A DNA stretch of 64,000 nt, taken from positions 27,697,339 through 27,761,338 of the forward strand of contig CM049316.1 of the NCBI GenBank assembly GCA_026874595.1, written 5' to 3'. The DNA comes from Sipunculus nudus. Its lineage: Eukaryota > Annelida > Sipuncula > Golfingiida > Sipunculidae. The position numbers were made by a program, and so were the translations under genes. The stretch's first letter is position 1, and every line of letters starts with the position of its first letter. The notes beneath the pieces are model-generated. The model was not told where the DNA came from. It worked only from the letters and a program-made list of their open reading frames with translations, and ran no database searches. Shown one piece after another: positions 11,286 through 21,828 of this stretch.

Positions 11286-11306
11286 GGGGGGGGGGGGGGG
11301 GGGGGT
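11286..11306 (+). repeat. G homopolymer of about 20 bases
   Basis: GCCAT is followed by about 20 G and then TGGGTCC. It is a third G tract in the window with the same orientation as those at 2092 and 6880. Confidence 0.8.
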
Positions 11307-11639
11307 GGGTCCCTATGGAGAGATGCTCCAAAAACCATGTTTGCATTCACTTATTTGGCTCATATTCCATGTTCATTCATGCATAAGTGAAAAAGTATAG
11401 GATAATATAGGAGATAAGGCCTAAATGCTGGAAAATATACAAAATTATAGGAGACAATTTGACATAGAAATATGGAATAATTAGGAATTAGAAAAGTCGC
11501 TGGAAACCCTGTTTTACCACAAGAGTAAACTGTTTTCTTTCAATGAGAAAACACTTTTTTTCAAGAAGAGTGATATTTATCATTATCCATCTAGTGCAAA
11601 CTACATGAGAAAACTAGCTACAGATTCATTCCCATGGCT

Positions 11640-11925
11640 CAATTCCCAACAGGCTCAAATCATGTTTTTCCTTTTATAGCTGACAAAGAATATAGGTTAT
11701 GGTGACTTTATTTCATGTTTCTGATCCAAGGACATTTATCAAGGATCTCCCTGAAGATCAGAAGATTCTAAGCCAAATGGATGTACAATTTGTGCCCTGG
11801 CAATCTGACACTCTGGGTGCTCAAAATCATGTTTTGGGCCAGTAGCTCATAGAGTATAAGTCACCATGACCTTATTAAAGGTTTCCGAGGAAATTTGCCT
11901 AGAACCTCCCTGAATGTACAGTTAA
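11640..11925 (+). repeat. Fragment of modular bivalve repeat (family 1)
   Basis: TTTGTGCCCTGGCAATCTGA, CCAGTAGCTCATAGAGTATA and CACCATGACCTTATT are close to 23210-23335 and to the 3' parts of the long copies at 32190-32300 and 46240-46350. It therefore belongs to the same dispersed family, here without the GACAGACGG tail. Confidence 0.6.
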
Positions 11926-12029
11926 AAGAACATAATTAGGCCATATATTATGCTTATTCAGTCACACCATCAGTTCAGTGTTCCTTTATAGAAAAGTTTC
12001 CCCAGCAAAACTATCCCAGCACCCAGTCC

Positions 12030-12120
12030 CAGTACCTCACATACAGCTGTTTAACACCTTGTTATGGCTCTGTGTGTTAGTTAACACAGTCCACGTGTGT
12101 CTGTTTATGATAACATGGCC
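12030..12120 (-). repeat. Family 2 repeat fragment
   Basis: Read on the minus strand, CACGTGGACTGTGTTAACTA and the bases after it match the GTGGACTGTGTTTACTCACA core found at 38229, 46857 and 62508. The foldback element at 12181 begins just after this fragment. Confidence 0.5.
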
Positions 12121-12180
12121 GAGTGACCAGAGGTCTGATTTTGAGCCGCAACACCCCTTGTTTCAGCAAGAGGTTACATG

Positions 12181-12935
12181 TATTTGTCGAGGGAAGAATG
12201 AGGATCTGGGAAGATCCGGAATCCTCCCGGGAAAAATTAAATTCTGATTTTTCCCGGGAAAAATGAGAATCCAGAGATGGTATGAAGTTATTTCCATTCT
12301 TCCCGGGAATGAGAGAAGAATGAGAATTCTCATTCTTCCTGGGACAAATGAGAATTCCAGTCTCTCCTGGGAAAATTGAGAATTCTAATTTTTCCCTGGG
12401 GAGAGAGTTGAATTCAGTGTTATTTCCAGGAAGAATTTGAATAATTGATGCCAACTTAACTCTTTTAATTTTTTTCATACTTAGTCAATCTAACATAGAT
12501 GTTTATTTTCACTGAATTGTAGTTTAAAAATATTCACATCTAGAAATCTTTATAATTGAATCATGTGTGCTAAGAACTAATGCGTAAATATCAGGTGTGG
12601 TTGTTTTCAACTTACATTTATGTAATGGGTTTAGTACTATCATGTTTGAATAAAACTGATTTTAACAGAAATGTGTTTTCTACTTTTTTTTCAGGACAAA
12701 AAAATGTTACTGTTCTTTTAGCAATGGTCAGTTAATAACATAAAAATTTGCTTATATTACCGTAGTAAAATATGCAAACTAAACCCAACTTAACTATTAA
12801 AAGGATATCATTTAACAAATTGGAGCTGGCTGGGAAAAATAAGAATTCTGGTTTTTCCCAGGAAAAATCAGAACTCTCATTTTTCCCTGGAGGATTCCGG
12901 ATCTTCACAGATTCTCATTCTCCCCTCGACATATA
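12181..12935. mobile_element. Foldback / MITE-like element with ~100-bp inverted arms and TTCCCGGGAA palindromes
   Basis: The left arm begins TATTTGTCGAGGGAAGAATG; the right end, reverse complemented, begins TATATGTCGAGGGGAGAATG. Both continue with GAAGATCCGGAATCCTCC and then a reiterated TTTTTCCCGGGAAAAA unit. Perfect TTCCCGGGAA occurs at 12251-12260 and 12300-12309, with variants around 12225, 12336 and 12828-12880. The centre (12430-12800) is AT-rich. No transposase is present. The 133-codon minus-strand ORF over the left arm is repeat translation. Target duplication is unclear. Confidence 0.72.
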
Positions 12936-13254
12936 CATTCAGGGCATCTCCTGATTAACACGTGTTGTGGCTCCACAATGCACACGGCCCCACGCGCTGT
13001 GTTTATGTTGCCACCTGTGATCACGCCCGATTCACTATTTTTAACATTTGTTTACAAGAGTAAGCAAACGGTTTTCAAGCAATATTTTGGCAGGTACCGA
13101 TTTATTTTATAGGGAAGAAGGTATTTTTCGTGTTAATTCAACATGCTTTATAGGTGATTGGGCCCCTTCAAAAGTTTCAAGTTCTGATGGTTACAGTTTG
13201 TTCCCTGCTATTGGCCAGACTGCTTCATTTGAAGGTATCAAATGATAGGAAACT

Positions 13255-13345
13255 TCATAAAATGTTTTAAAAAATACAGCTGGTACAACCAGTGGTTAGA
13301 AACTAATGAAACACTCCATGATGAATATCCATAGAAAGAATCGTG
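13255..13345 (+). repeat. Fragment of the module found at 43858-44417
   Basis: TGGTTAGAAACTAATGAAAC and CTCCATGATGAATATCCATA correspond to the 322-bp units at 43858 and 44180. Confidence 0.5.
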
Positions 13346-13824
13346 GCACACATTGCATTAAATTAATATGCCTATGAATGTTCAAGTCTGTTCAAAATTA
13401 CTAGACAACGACAAAACTACTGTTGAGCTTTTTTCTTCCACAAATACTTTGTTATGAATGTAAAAAGTTAGAAAAGGCAGACATAAATTCCAAATGAAAT
13501 TATTCAAAAAAAATATTCCACAGTATCTCTCAATCCAATCGAGGATTTTGTGACAATATGATGGTGTTCATATGTAGGTCCATATAGTACGATAAAAGAT
13601 ACAGCAGCTCAGAGATGATATGAATTCGAGGACAATATTCTGACCCACACCTTAAAATCCTTGTAACCAGAGCTCAGATGTTTTCCAGTTATAGCTCAGC
13701 TGAAGGCTTGAAAATAGATGATGAAACCCAATGCAGTGTCATTTTCCTAATGTGCATGGCTTTGTGGCACAGCATGATGTCTGTTGGTTCTAGGGTATAG
13801 TAACGATTTATCATTGCGCTGAGA

Positions 13825-14090
13825 CATTGCAATACAAGTTCAAATATTGTATTGGTACATTCAATGTGCTGACAATACAAGACTGTCCAACAGAATGTCC
13901 AACATTTAACTAGTGACCTCTCACATTAAATAATAATCATTAATCAGCAATAATGAGTAAATAATAACCATTTACCAGGGCCCCAAGACATCACAATACA
14001 ATTCAAATACTGTATTGGTACCTTCAATGTGCTGATGATACATGACTGTCCAACAGAAAATCCAACATTCACCTAGTGACCTCAGCAGCC
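13825..14090 (+). repeat. Two tandem units of ~162 bp
   Basis: TATTGTATTGGTACATTCAA at 13846 recurs as TACTGTATTGGTACCTTCAA at 14008, and CCAACATTTAACTAGTGACC recurs as CCAACATTCACCTAGTGACC. This is a local duplication of unknown origin. Confidence 0.75.
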
Positions 14091-14169
14091 CAGCACATTA
14101 AAGGTAAAACATCACTGGCCAAGACAATTGTTATCTGACTGGCTTACTACTGGACTTTCAACTGCAGCA

Positions 14170-15005
14170 ACTTAGACAAAAACAAGATTTTCAGGCTTCC
14201 AACCAGTGTCTGACAAACTTGTATGTTCATCTTTCTCTTCCACGTTTGTGAGTTTTTGCAGGTGTGCAAGATTAGAACTCCAGTCATGCAGTCCTGTTTT
14301 TTGTAAACAAACAAAGGTGCACTGTGTTTTCTCACATACAGAAGTAGTGATGGACTGATGATCGATTATAACTGATGATCGGTCGGGTTCATGCAAATAA
14401 TCTGATGACCGATGTTACAATATGCCATAATCGACTGCAAATTTTACCATCTAACTTAGGCTTTGTGACAAAATGTGTGCTTTTATATGCATTAATTATG
14501 CCAGCAAACTAGGACAAAGTCTGCGTTAAAAATAACTCCTAAGTTACTATATATACATGTAGGTAATTCTATCCTAAGTTACTATATATACATGTAGGCT
14601 ATAAATTATGACTTTATTTGCCTGAATTTAGGTCTGCATACCAGTTGAACTGATGTACCAGTCCATATATGGTCTGAAAGTTCATACTTCTAAACAACCG
14701 ATAATTTCCGGTTATCAGTCAGTAGAGGTCAACTGATTTTTACTGTTGATCGAACATGAAATAACAACCGATTCCAAACACTACAAAGAACTGAAACAAT
14801 ATACAAATAAGTGATCTGGAGATGCTAGTTGTATGCAGGAGTAGCTTTGTTGCAAAACTTTTGCTTTTGGGCAAAATTAATGAAAATGAACTGATAGCGG
14901 GATATAATACACATATCATTTCAAATGATTATTTTTGTGCCTTTAAATGTCTTGCTTGGTAGAGGTATGCTCTTTACGGAGTTTCATTCAAGTTTTGAAC
15001 CAGCT
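14170..15005 (+). repeat. Family 2 repeat, split by a hAT MITE
   Basis: The left part (14170-14344) has AACTCCAGTCATGCAGTCCT and CACTGTGTTTTCTCACATAC. The right part (14784-15005) has CAAATAAGTGATCTGGAGAT, AAAACTTTTGCTTTTGGGC and ATATAATACACATATCATTT. Unsplit relatives are at 37975-38410 and 62270-62680. Joined across the insert at 14345-14783 they follow the family order. The ORFs at 14147-14396 are repeat translations. Confidence 0.7.
14345..14783. mobile_element. hAT-type MITE nested in a family 2 repeat
   Basis: Ends are TAGTGATGGACTGATGATCG (left) and, reverse complemented, TAGTGTTTGGAATCGGTTGT (right), of the TAGTGNTGG hAT kind. Flanks TACAGAAG and CAAAGAAC agree at 5 of 8 positions, a decayed 8-bp duplication. 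It carries an internal duplication of TCCTAAGTTACTATATATAC at 14537 and 14572 (35-base period). It has no coding capacity. Confidence 0.65.
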
Positions 15006-15479
15006 GACTGAAAAAGGTACTGGTACTAAACAAGGATGCACTGATTAAAAGCTAGGTGTAACCATTCACAGATAACCCTGAGGGTATTTTATCTGTCATA
15101 ATCAGTTCTAAGGCCTGCATTATAGTAACACATGTTCAGAAGGATCCTGGATAATATTTGTCAATTAATTAACACAGTAAACATATTCATTAGGGCAATT
15201 TGAAAGATACTGGGGCTGACTAATCATACAGCTTGATAAGCCGTCAACCTTTATATATGTGACAATGCTTTGATATTGTTGTAAGTTCTGCAAAGTTCTC
15301 CAAGGTTTCAAAGAGAGAAAGAAAAACATACTATTAAAGCAAAATACATTGTACATTTATAATCATATGCAGCTTACCTTTACTTGTGCAGCTGTACATG
15401 GAATATGTAAAGTTGTAATTATGGATTTGTACAGTATTTAAAATTAAAAGTAATTTTTTAGTCCCATGACTGAACATGA

Positions 15480-15840
15480 GCACCGCAAACACCCATAATA
15501 CACCAATCTAATGTCTTGGGACCAATGACCTCATCAAATATGTGTGAATTTTGCAAAGAATTCAATCCAGGTGAGAAACTATATTGGTTCTTATTTATAA
15601 AGGGTTTTATGAATATACATCAGATTTTTGGAAGTCATCTTGTCTCCATCAAAGTCTGGTGACCTCTGACCTCATTTAATATGCATGGATGTTTCTGGGT
15701 ATCAAAGTTAGGAAATATATTATACTGAATAATATTTCTGTTATCTTGATCGATTATATTCCTGAAAAATATCACGGCAACACTTAAAGTTAATGGATGC
15801 ACAGGCCGTGGATATACCATAAAACATTCTGTCATAGTAT
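15480..15840 (+). repeat. Dispersed repeat fragment (GTGACCTCTGACCTCATT type, family 4)
   Basis: GGTGACCTCTGACCTCATTT and AATATGCATGGATGTTTCTG recur in similar form at 17890-18075 and 20990-21275, each with a trailing TGCACAGGCCGTGGATATAC or equivalent. This is a common style of bivalve interspersed repeat. ORF 15635-15835 is not a gene. Confidence 0.65.
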
Positions 15841-16141
15841 ATGATAATTAATAGAGCAATTCTTGTTCAGCTATAAATTACTTGACTAGACCAAAGTTTC
15901 TGGTCCCTTGGATTTTCACAGCTTTGGTGTTGGGTTCTGCAGGTTTGTATTCATGCTGACCTTGTATCAGTTAATTACAAGTTTTTTTTTGGTGGAGGCA
16001 ACTAACTCCATTTTTTAATGCTGACTTATCTCATTCTTAAGCTAAGTATTTACATCTGCAGAGTTCCATTTAAGTTTGGGACTACATGACAGGACGTTAG
16101 CAATCGCTTCCTGTCATTTATTTCATATCCAGGTCTTCTGC

Positions 16142-16796
16142 ACCTGCAGGTCCTGGGTGTGTAATCATCCCCATTGCTGGGTCAAAACACTGAGGAACCT
16201 CCCAAAGATGCACTCATTTGTGAGTGATACATGGCCGTGGGGTACAGCCTTCCAATTAGGCCTGCAGATTAGGGCTGAAAGGAGTACTCGAGTACTCGAG
16301 TCCTGGTAATACTTACCGAGTACTCAAGTCCAAGATTTGGACTCGAGTACTCTTGTATGTACATGCATATATGTATATTACTGCAAATTTTAGGACAGTC
16401 CGTAGGATTATTTATCCATTGTCATTGCCTGGCGTAGGGCTCTAAACATATGCTAGTCAAATTAATCGAGGTCTTGTTATGACATATATCTATGCCCTTG
16501 TTGCGATAAAGTTTAGCTGTCACTAAGTTAAATTTATGCATATTTTGCATCGGTAAACAGATGTTTGTTTTATCTTCACAGCATTGCCATGGTAACGAAT
16601 TCTCGAGTCCGAGTCGGGTAATGCCTATCCGGTACTCAAGTCCAAAATTTTGTACCCGTTTCAGCCCTACTGCAGATTGCTCACCCTTATGGGGCTGACC
16701 GTGAAAATCTCATTTCTCCTCGGCTATGAGTTGAACTCATGACCTTCTAGCTTCGAGTCCTGTGCTCTACCCATGAGGCACAGAAGCCAGTTCTAA
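16142..16796 (-). mobile_element. tRNA-derived SINE copy B, split by a hAT MITE
   Basis: Read on the minus strand the head GGCTTCTGTGCCTCATGGGT and the B box GAGTTCAACTCATAG are at the right. The body then runs to CAATCTGCAG, is interrupted at 16669-16270, and resumes with CCTAATTGGAAGGC... to CACACCCAGGACCTGC. Order and sequence match copy A at 1873-2090. The 77-codon ORF at 16076-16309 is antisense SINE. Confidence 0.82.
16270..16669. mobile_element. 400-bp hAT MITE with perfect 8-bp target duplication
   Basis: Termini are TAGGGCTGAAA and TTTCAGCCCTA, an 11-bp perfect inverted repeat. The flanks CTGCAGAT (16262-16269) and CTGCAGAT (16670-16677) are identical 8-mers, the hallmark of hAT insertion. 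Subterminal repeats of ACTCGAGTAC/GTACTCAAGTCC occur near both ends. No transposase ORF is present. The SINE body is restored exactly by removing the element and one duplication. Confidence 0.9.
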
Positions 16797-16799
16797 AAT

Positions 16800-17880
16800 T
16801 TCCTTCCCTGGCATAATATATTCAGCAGTGGCTCAAGTCCGACTACTCCAACGCAATCAGATTAATTACAATGTTGCAGTGAATTATATAATACACATTC
16901 GGAGTATGATATTTTTCTTTCAATTACATATTCACTAGTACCATTAGATCAATAATATATTCACTCACAATGTACCATCAAATAAGATCCACCTTATTAT
17001 CAATATGACTTGGTCTAAACCAAAAACAGTCTGTTGTGTCACTTTACAATAAAAGTGCTTCTGTCACACAATGTTTCTGTCCTTGACCACTGCTGTGAGT
17101 ATATACCTCTAATGAGGTAGAACTTTCTATGAGGCAGTGACACAATTATCCCCTACAGGCTGGACCTATAACTGTAAGAATGCAAATCCTCCTAGGATAT
17201 ACCCTAACCAAGAGTTAGCACACTGGACTGCTCCACGGATCAATCAACTGGCCAAAGAACCAATCTGTATTCCATGAAACTTGTTATTTTAACTGAGTGT
17301 AGTGATGATAAGAGAGCAAGTTTCTACAGACAAGAGGTAAGATACTAGATCTAAATCCAAATACACATCAAAGATTTACCTTGATGCAAAAAATCATTAT
17401 TATGAATTTGTTGTCAAATCTGATGGAGTGATCCTTCAAATGTATTAACAGATAAACAATGGAGAAAAGACAATCTTCTTGGAGGAAATGTATTAAACAA
17501 CTGAGTAAATCATCAAACTAAGTTATGCCAATTTCTATTGAAAATCAATCAGTATATTTAATTGTGATCTTCAGACAAGATCAGCTGACAAACCCAAGTA
17601 AAAATATAACCTCCATGCCAGAGATGTTTCATTTATTATCTTATCTGGATATCCTGGAGATGGTATGATAGGTATTGTGGACTGAACAGTTACATGACAA
17701 CAAGAGATGTCAATGCATGATGAAGAAAATCACTGCCATTGGAGCACTATCACAAACCTGATATGTTATTTACCAGTGCACCTGCAGTATACAAAGATGG
17801 AAGAAAACTGATGAAAAACAGGATGCCGCTTAGTAGAGCACTAAGGCAAAACAAGAGATCCATGTAAGAAAATATGGCCA
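16800..17880. other. AT-rich single-copy stretch
   Basis: No repeat family, RNA gene or credible exon was recognised. Confidence 0.4.
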
Positions 17881-18080
17881 CTGTGTGTCTTGTGACCTCT
17901 GACCCCATTAAATATAGGTGGGTTTTGCAGAGGATTAAATTCAGGTGAGAGACTAATGGTAAATATTTCTAATGATTTTCATGAAAAAGTCATCATGGTG
18001 CCACCAAAGTCTAGTGACCTCTGACCTCATTAATATGCATGGATTTTGCTGAGAATCAAACTTGGCTGAGATATGATAAT
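17880..18080 (+). repeat. Family 4 repeat fragment
   Basis: It carries TCTTGTGACCTCTGACCCCA, then TGGTGCCACCAAAGTCTAGT and GACCTCTGACCTCATTAATA, as in 15480-15840 and 20990-21275. Confidence 0.65.
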
Positions 18081-18399
18081 GGTTAATATTACTTGAACCA
18101 ACTAATAAGCAGATTCAATATTTGGACACATCTGTTTAACTATCATTCCACCCTGGTCATATATATATATTTTGATATGATAACTGAAGTTCAAACAACA
18201 TGTGAACTGAATATGCCAATGCAAATGACAAGCCACTACATGGAGTCAGATATCAGTAAGTCACTGAGAAACTAATGAGTCATTCATGGCCACACCTGCA
18301 GAATACAAATGTTAATAGAAAAATTAACATGCAGGTAAAAAAAGTCTCTGAACAATTGTCCATTTTAAAAGCAGAGTAGAATACAAGATCTGAAAGAAG

Positions 18400-18980
18400 A
18401 ATTTGTAACTCTGTTGTTCTCAAGTCTTGATATCACAAATAGCTGTGACCATATTGACATTATCATGCTTTCATTAAATGAGGTCTTGTGCTGTTAATTA
18501 CTGGGATGGAAGACAGTGGCAAGGAAATGAGGCCATGCATATTGAAGCCCAGGACGTTAGACCCTTTCACCTATGGCAGCCAGTATTAGCTCCCCTTGTT
18601 TGTTGACATGCTAGTCACAAAGGAGTCCATGTTTTCTCTTGAATGATTCAATCAAAGCAAGAAACACTGGCCCATTTCCACAATGATATATTTATTTTCC
18701 ATTAATTAAGAATGATGGCAACAATGGCAGGATCAATAAACCTTACTCTGACCATAGGATATTTTGGCTGCTCACTAGACTTGCTGTCTTTCCTCACAAT
18801 TCTATTTCTTCTACTTCATAAACTGTCTTTCCTTGGCTATATATGTATATGTACAGGAATGCTACCGCCATATATCAGGTCATGTTGGAAATGCATGTTT
18901 TTTATATATTTTTTGCTTATTTATGATTGAAGGGTTTCTAAAATTTCATATAATTAATGGGGTACATGATTCTTCTAAAA
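18400..18980. other. Single-copy, locally complex stretch, possibly regulatory
   Basis: No repeat is recognised. It has CTGTTAATTACTGGGATGG, GGCCATGCATATTG, TGATTCAATCAAAGC, GGCAACAATGGCAGG and CCATTAATTAAG: homeodomain, PBX and SOX-like motifs. The 72-codon ORF at 18712-18930 (hydrophobic) overlaps this and has no family signature; I do not count it as a gene. Confidence 0.25.
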
Positions 18981-19028
18981 GGGAAAGTCTTAAGCTCTGG
19001 TAATTGGTGCTCGTGACATACACTAAGG

Positions 19029-19440
19029 ATCTTTTTTTTTCTCTTTCTCTCTTTCTCTCTTTCTCTCTCTCTCACCTTCAATCTTCCAATCTCTCTCTTT
19101 CTCTCTTTCATTCTCTCTTTTATTCTGTTTCTTGTTTTCCTAGAGCTCTTCTTCTCTGTCTCTCTATCTTGTTTTTCTTTTCTCTTTTATGCTCTCTGTC
19201 ATTATTTCTCTTTGTCTTTTATTCTTTAATCTTATTCCTTTTATTCTCTCTTCTTCTTTCTTTGCCTGTCTCTCTCATACATTATTTTTTCTCTTTCATC
19301 CTCATTTAATTCCGTAGCTCTTTTCATTGTCTCTCTCACACATTCTCTCTCATTCTTTCTTTTTCTCTTTTGTTTTTTTTCTTTTTTTCTTCTCTCATTT
19401 TCTCTCATCTTTTCTTCTCTCTCTCACTCACACACTCACA
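19029..19440 (-). repeat. Polypyrimidine (CT-rich) tract of ~410 bp
   Basis: The plus strand is almost all C and T (TTTCTCTCTTTCTCTC motifs), the mirror image in strand bias of the purine tract at 4790-5740. The 101-codon plus-strand ORF of Ser/Leu/Phe is a by-product of composition. Confidence 0.9.
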
Positions 19441-20985
19441 TCTAAAAATACCTGATATTGAAGAGATTTTCTTCTTGGTGGGTTTGCTGTGTGTATGCTC
19501 CCTATAACAGTAGAGGATCGATGATTAGAACTTTTTCAGTTGTATAGTTTTAGTAGTACCCAGAATATATCATACATTAACCATGGGACACAATCCAAAT
19601 GGTGAATGATTAATAATTTTTGTTGAATAAGTAAGTAAGATATATCTATTTAGGTATAAAGAACTACCACAGACTAAATATAAATGCTGTCAATATATTA
19701 TTGAAATTCAGTTGAAAGGTCCTGCCTTACTTTGCATGAATATTGCAACAAATAACCTTTAAATTAATGGGCCCATTTATCTTGGTGGCAGTATTTTACA
19801 AAAACAATAGAGAAACTTAATTAATTAACCACCTCTGAATCACTAAAAATTGCCATGCATGCTGGAACAGGTTCGTCATGATAGAAAATTAATGCCAAGT
19901 GGTCAAATTCCTCATCAGGTCTTAAAAATAATGGCCTCCATGTCCCTAAGGTAGATATATAAAGTTGGAGATAACACTTATTTCTCACACATTGAACCTC
20001 CCCAAGGCCAGCAGGATTCTCAAGAGAGGCTCACAGGATTTGATGAGATTATTTCTATATTGACATCTGGATCATTTTCTAATGGGGTAGGGGTATCTTC
20101 TAAAGGTATTGCATATTCATCTACAAGATTTTTTTTAAATTCTGCCTTATGGTTGCACTGGATCTCAAAATTCAGTGGCTGTTTTTCCAAAAATAACCTT
20201 TGGTCAGGGTAATATAACATCTGACAGATTTGTTAAATTATTATGATTATTATTATTATTGACCTATAGAACTAGTTTTTAATGTTAATTGTACACTTAA
20301 AGACCATGTCCTTCCTTATTAATTCATTGTGTGTGATGGGAGGAGGCTTCCAGGGATCTCTGGGCAACAACCTCCCATTTGACATTAATTTGTTTGCAGC
20401 ATATCAGCTCATACAACTAAAAGGTATTCCTGATTTTTTTATTAAGACATTTTTTGTAGCTTTATGTGAAGGACCTCAAGGAAATTCAATGAAACCTTTT
20501 GAACAAAATCAATGATGGTGCAACATGATCCAATAAAAATCTACATTAATTAGGAATTTATGAAGTATATAACTGGTATCTGCAGATCGAGGTAAAAATA
20601 TATTATTCTCAAACTTGGCCAATACTGCCATACCTAAAAGATAAACTGATTTGATTTCTGCATGATGGTTTACGATTTGATCTATAAAGATACCATGAGA
20701 CCTGACCTAGACTAAAGCTTGTCAAAGTCTGAGGCAGACAGACAGATAGACTGCTTCCTCTCGCCACATTATCTCAAACACTATTTTACTGACTTCACAG
20801 ATATATATAAGACAGCAAATTCTTTATGGAAATTGGACTGACATCTCAAGACCCTGGAAATAACCAATATTTATCAAAACAAGCAATATCTACAGTCCAG
20901 AGATAAATGTTGTCTTCCTGAGAATAGTTTCCAAAGAGTCTCCTTTTGAGGACAATGGTGAACAAACCAGAGCATCACAATAGTG
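19441..20985. other. AT-rich stretch without recognised features
   Basis: ORFs 20020-20220 and 20282-20515 have no family resemblance and no splice or start context that stands out. A short GACAGACAGATAGACTG tail near 20730 suggests an old repeat end. Confidence 0.35.
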
Positions 20986-20989
20986 CATA

Positions 20990-21275
20990 ATATGCCCATC
21001 GTATGTCTTGTGACCTCTAACCTCATTAAATATGCATGGATTTTGTCAATAATTTAATTCAGGAAATCCATGGTAAATAACAATGAGTTTCATGAAAATC
21101 TATCAGTTACCACTATACCATAAAAGTCTTGTAAACTCTGGCCTTATTAAATATGCATAATTTGCTGAGATTCCAACCTACCAGGCTAGAAATTATTTTA
21201 TTTTTTTTTGTTGAGTTTCATGAAGATCAATCAAATTAAGGATGTACAGGCTGTGGGTATACCATAATATATGTG
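20990..21275 (+). repeat. Family 4 repeat fragment
   Basis: TCTTGTGACCTCTAACCTCA and TTAAATATGCATGGATTTTG, then AAGGATGTACAGGCTGTGGG and ATACCATAATAT, match the 15480 and 17880 fragments. Confidence 0.65.
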
Positions 21276-21828
21276 GATCCTACAGTTGATGAAGGGTACA
21301 CATAAAAAAGGAATACAATCAAAGAATTAAACCAAAGAAAATTTTGCAGAATCTCACTTGAAAAAAATAGTAACTCAATCTTGTCATTTATAAATTAAAG
21401 TTTAGACAACTTTAACATACCTTGTTTAATTTGATTATTTCTACATTATTTGGATACTACTGTCATTCAAGTTCAATCAACTGGCCTGACCTTTATGTCT
21501 CTCAAAACTCTGCAAATGCAAGCACTGAGCAACATCTATGAGCATATTAGATGTACTGAACAATTAATTTAGCTAGAAATGGATTTTTTTTAATTTGCCA
21601 AATTGGTTATTGGTATGTGAGAGACACCTAAAATTCAGGATCAATATTATCAGACTGGTTTGATTATATCATCTGAAACCAGGAACAAGACTCTCGGGAT
21701 ACCCTTATCTACACACAACAAGCTCACAAAGGATTATTGGGGAAACCATTTGTTTTGCAGTACGTTCTTTGACCTAAGAATGAAATGTAATCACTGAAGT
21801 CAACTGATGTGACACAAGTTATATTTCT

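Noticed and set aside
12077-12478. 133-codon minus-strand ORF
   Set aside because: Covers the left arm of the foldback element; the peptide repeats with the DNA motif and crosses the element border.
19004-19309. 101-codon plus-strand ORF
   Set aside because: Product of the CT-rich tract; low-complexity Ser/Leu/Phe.
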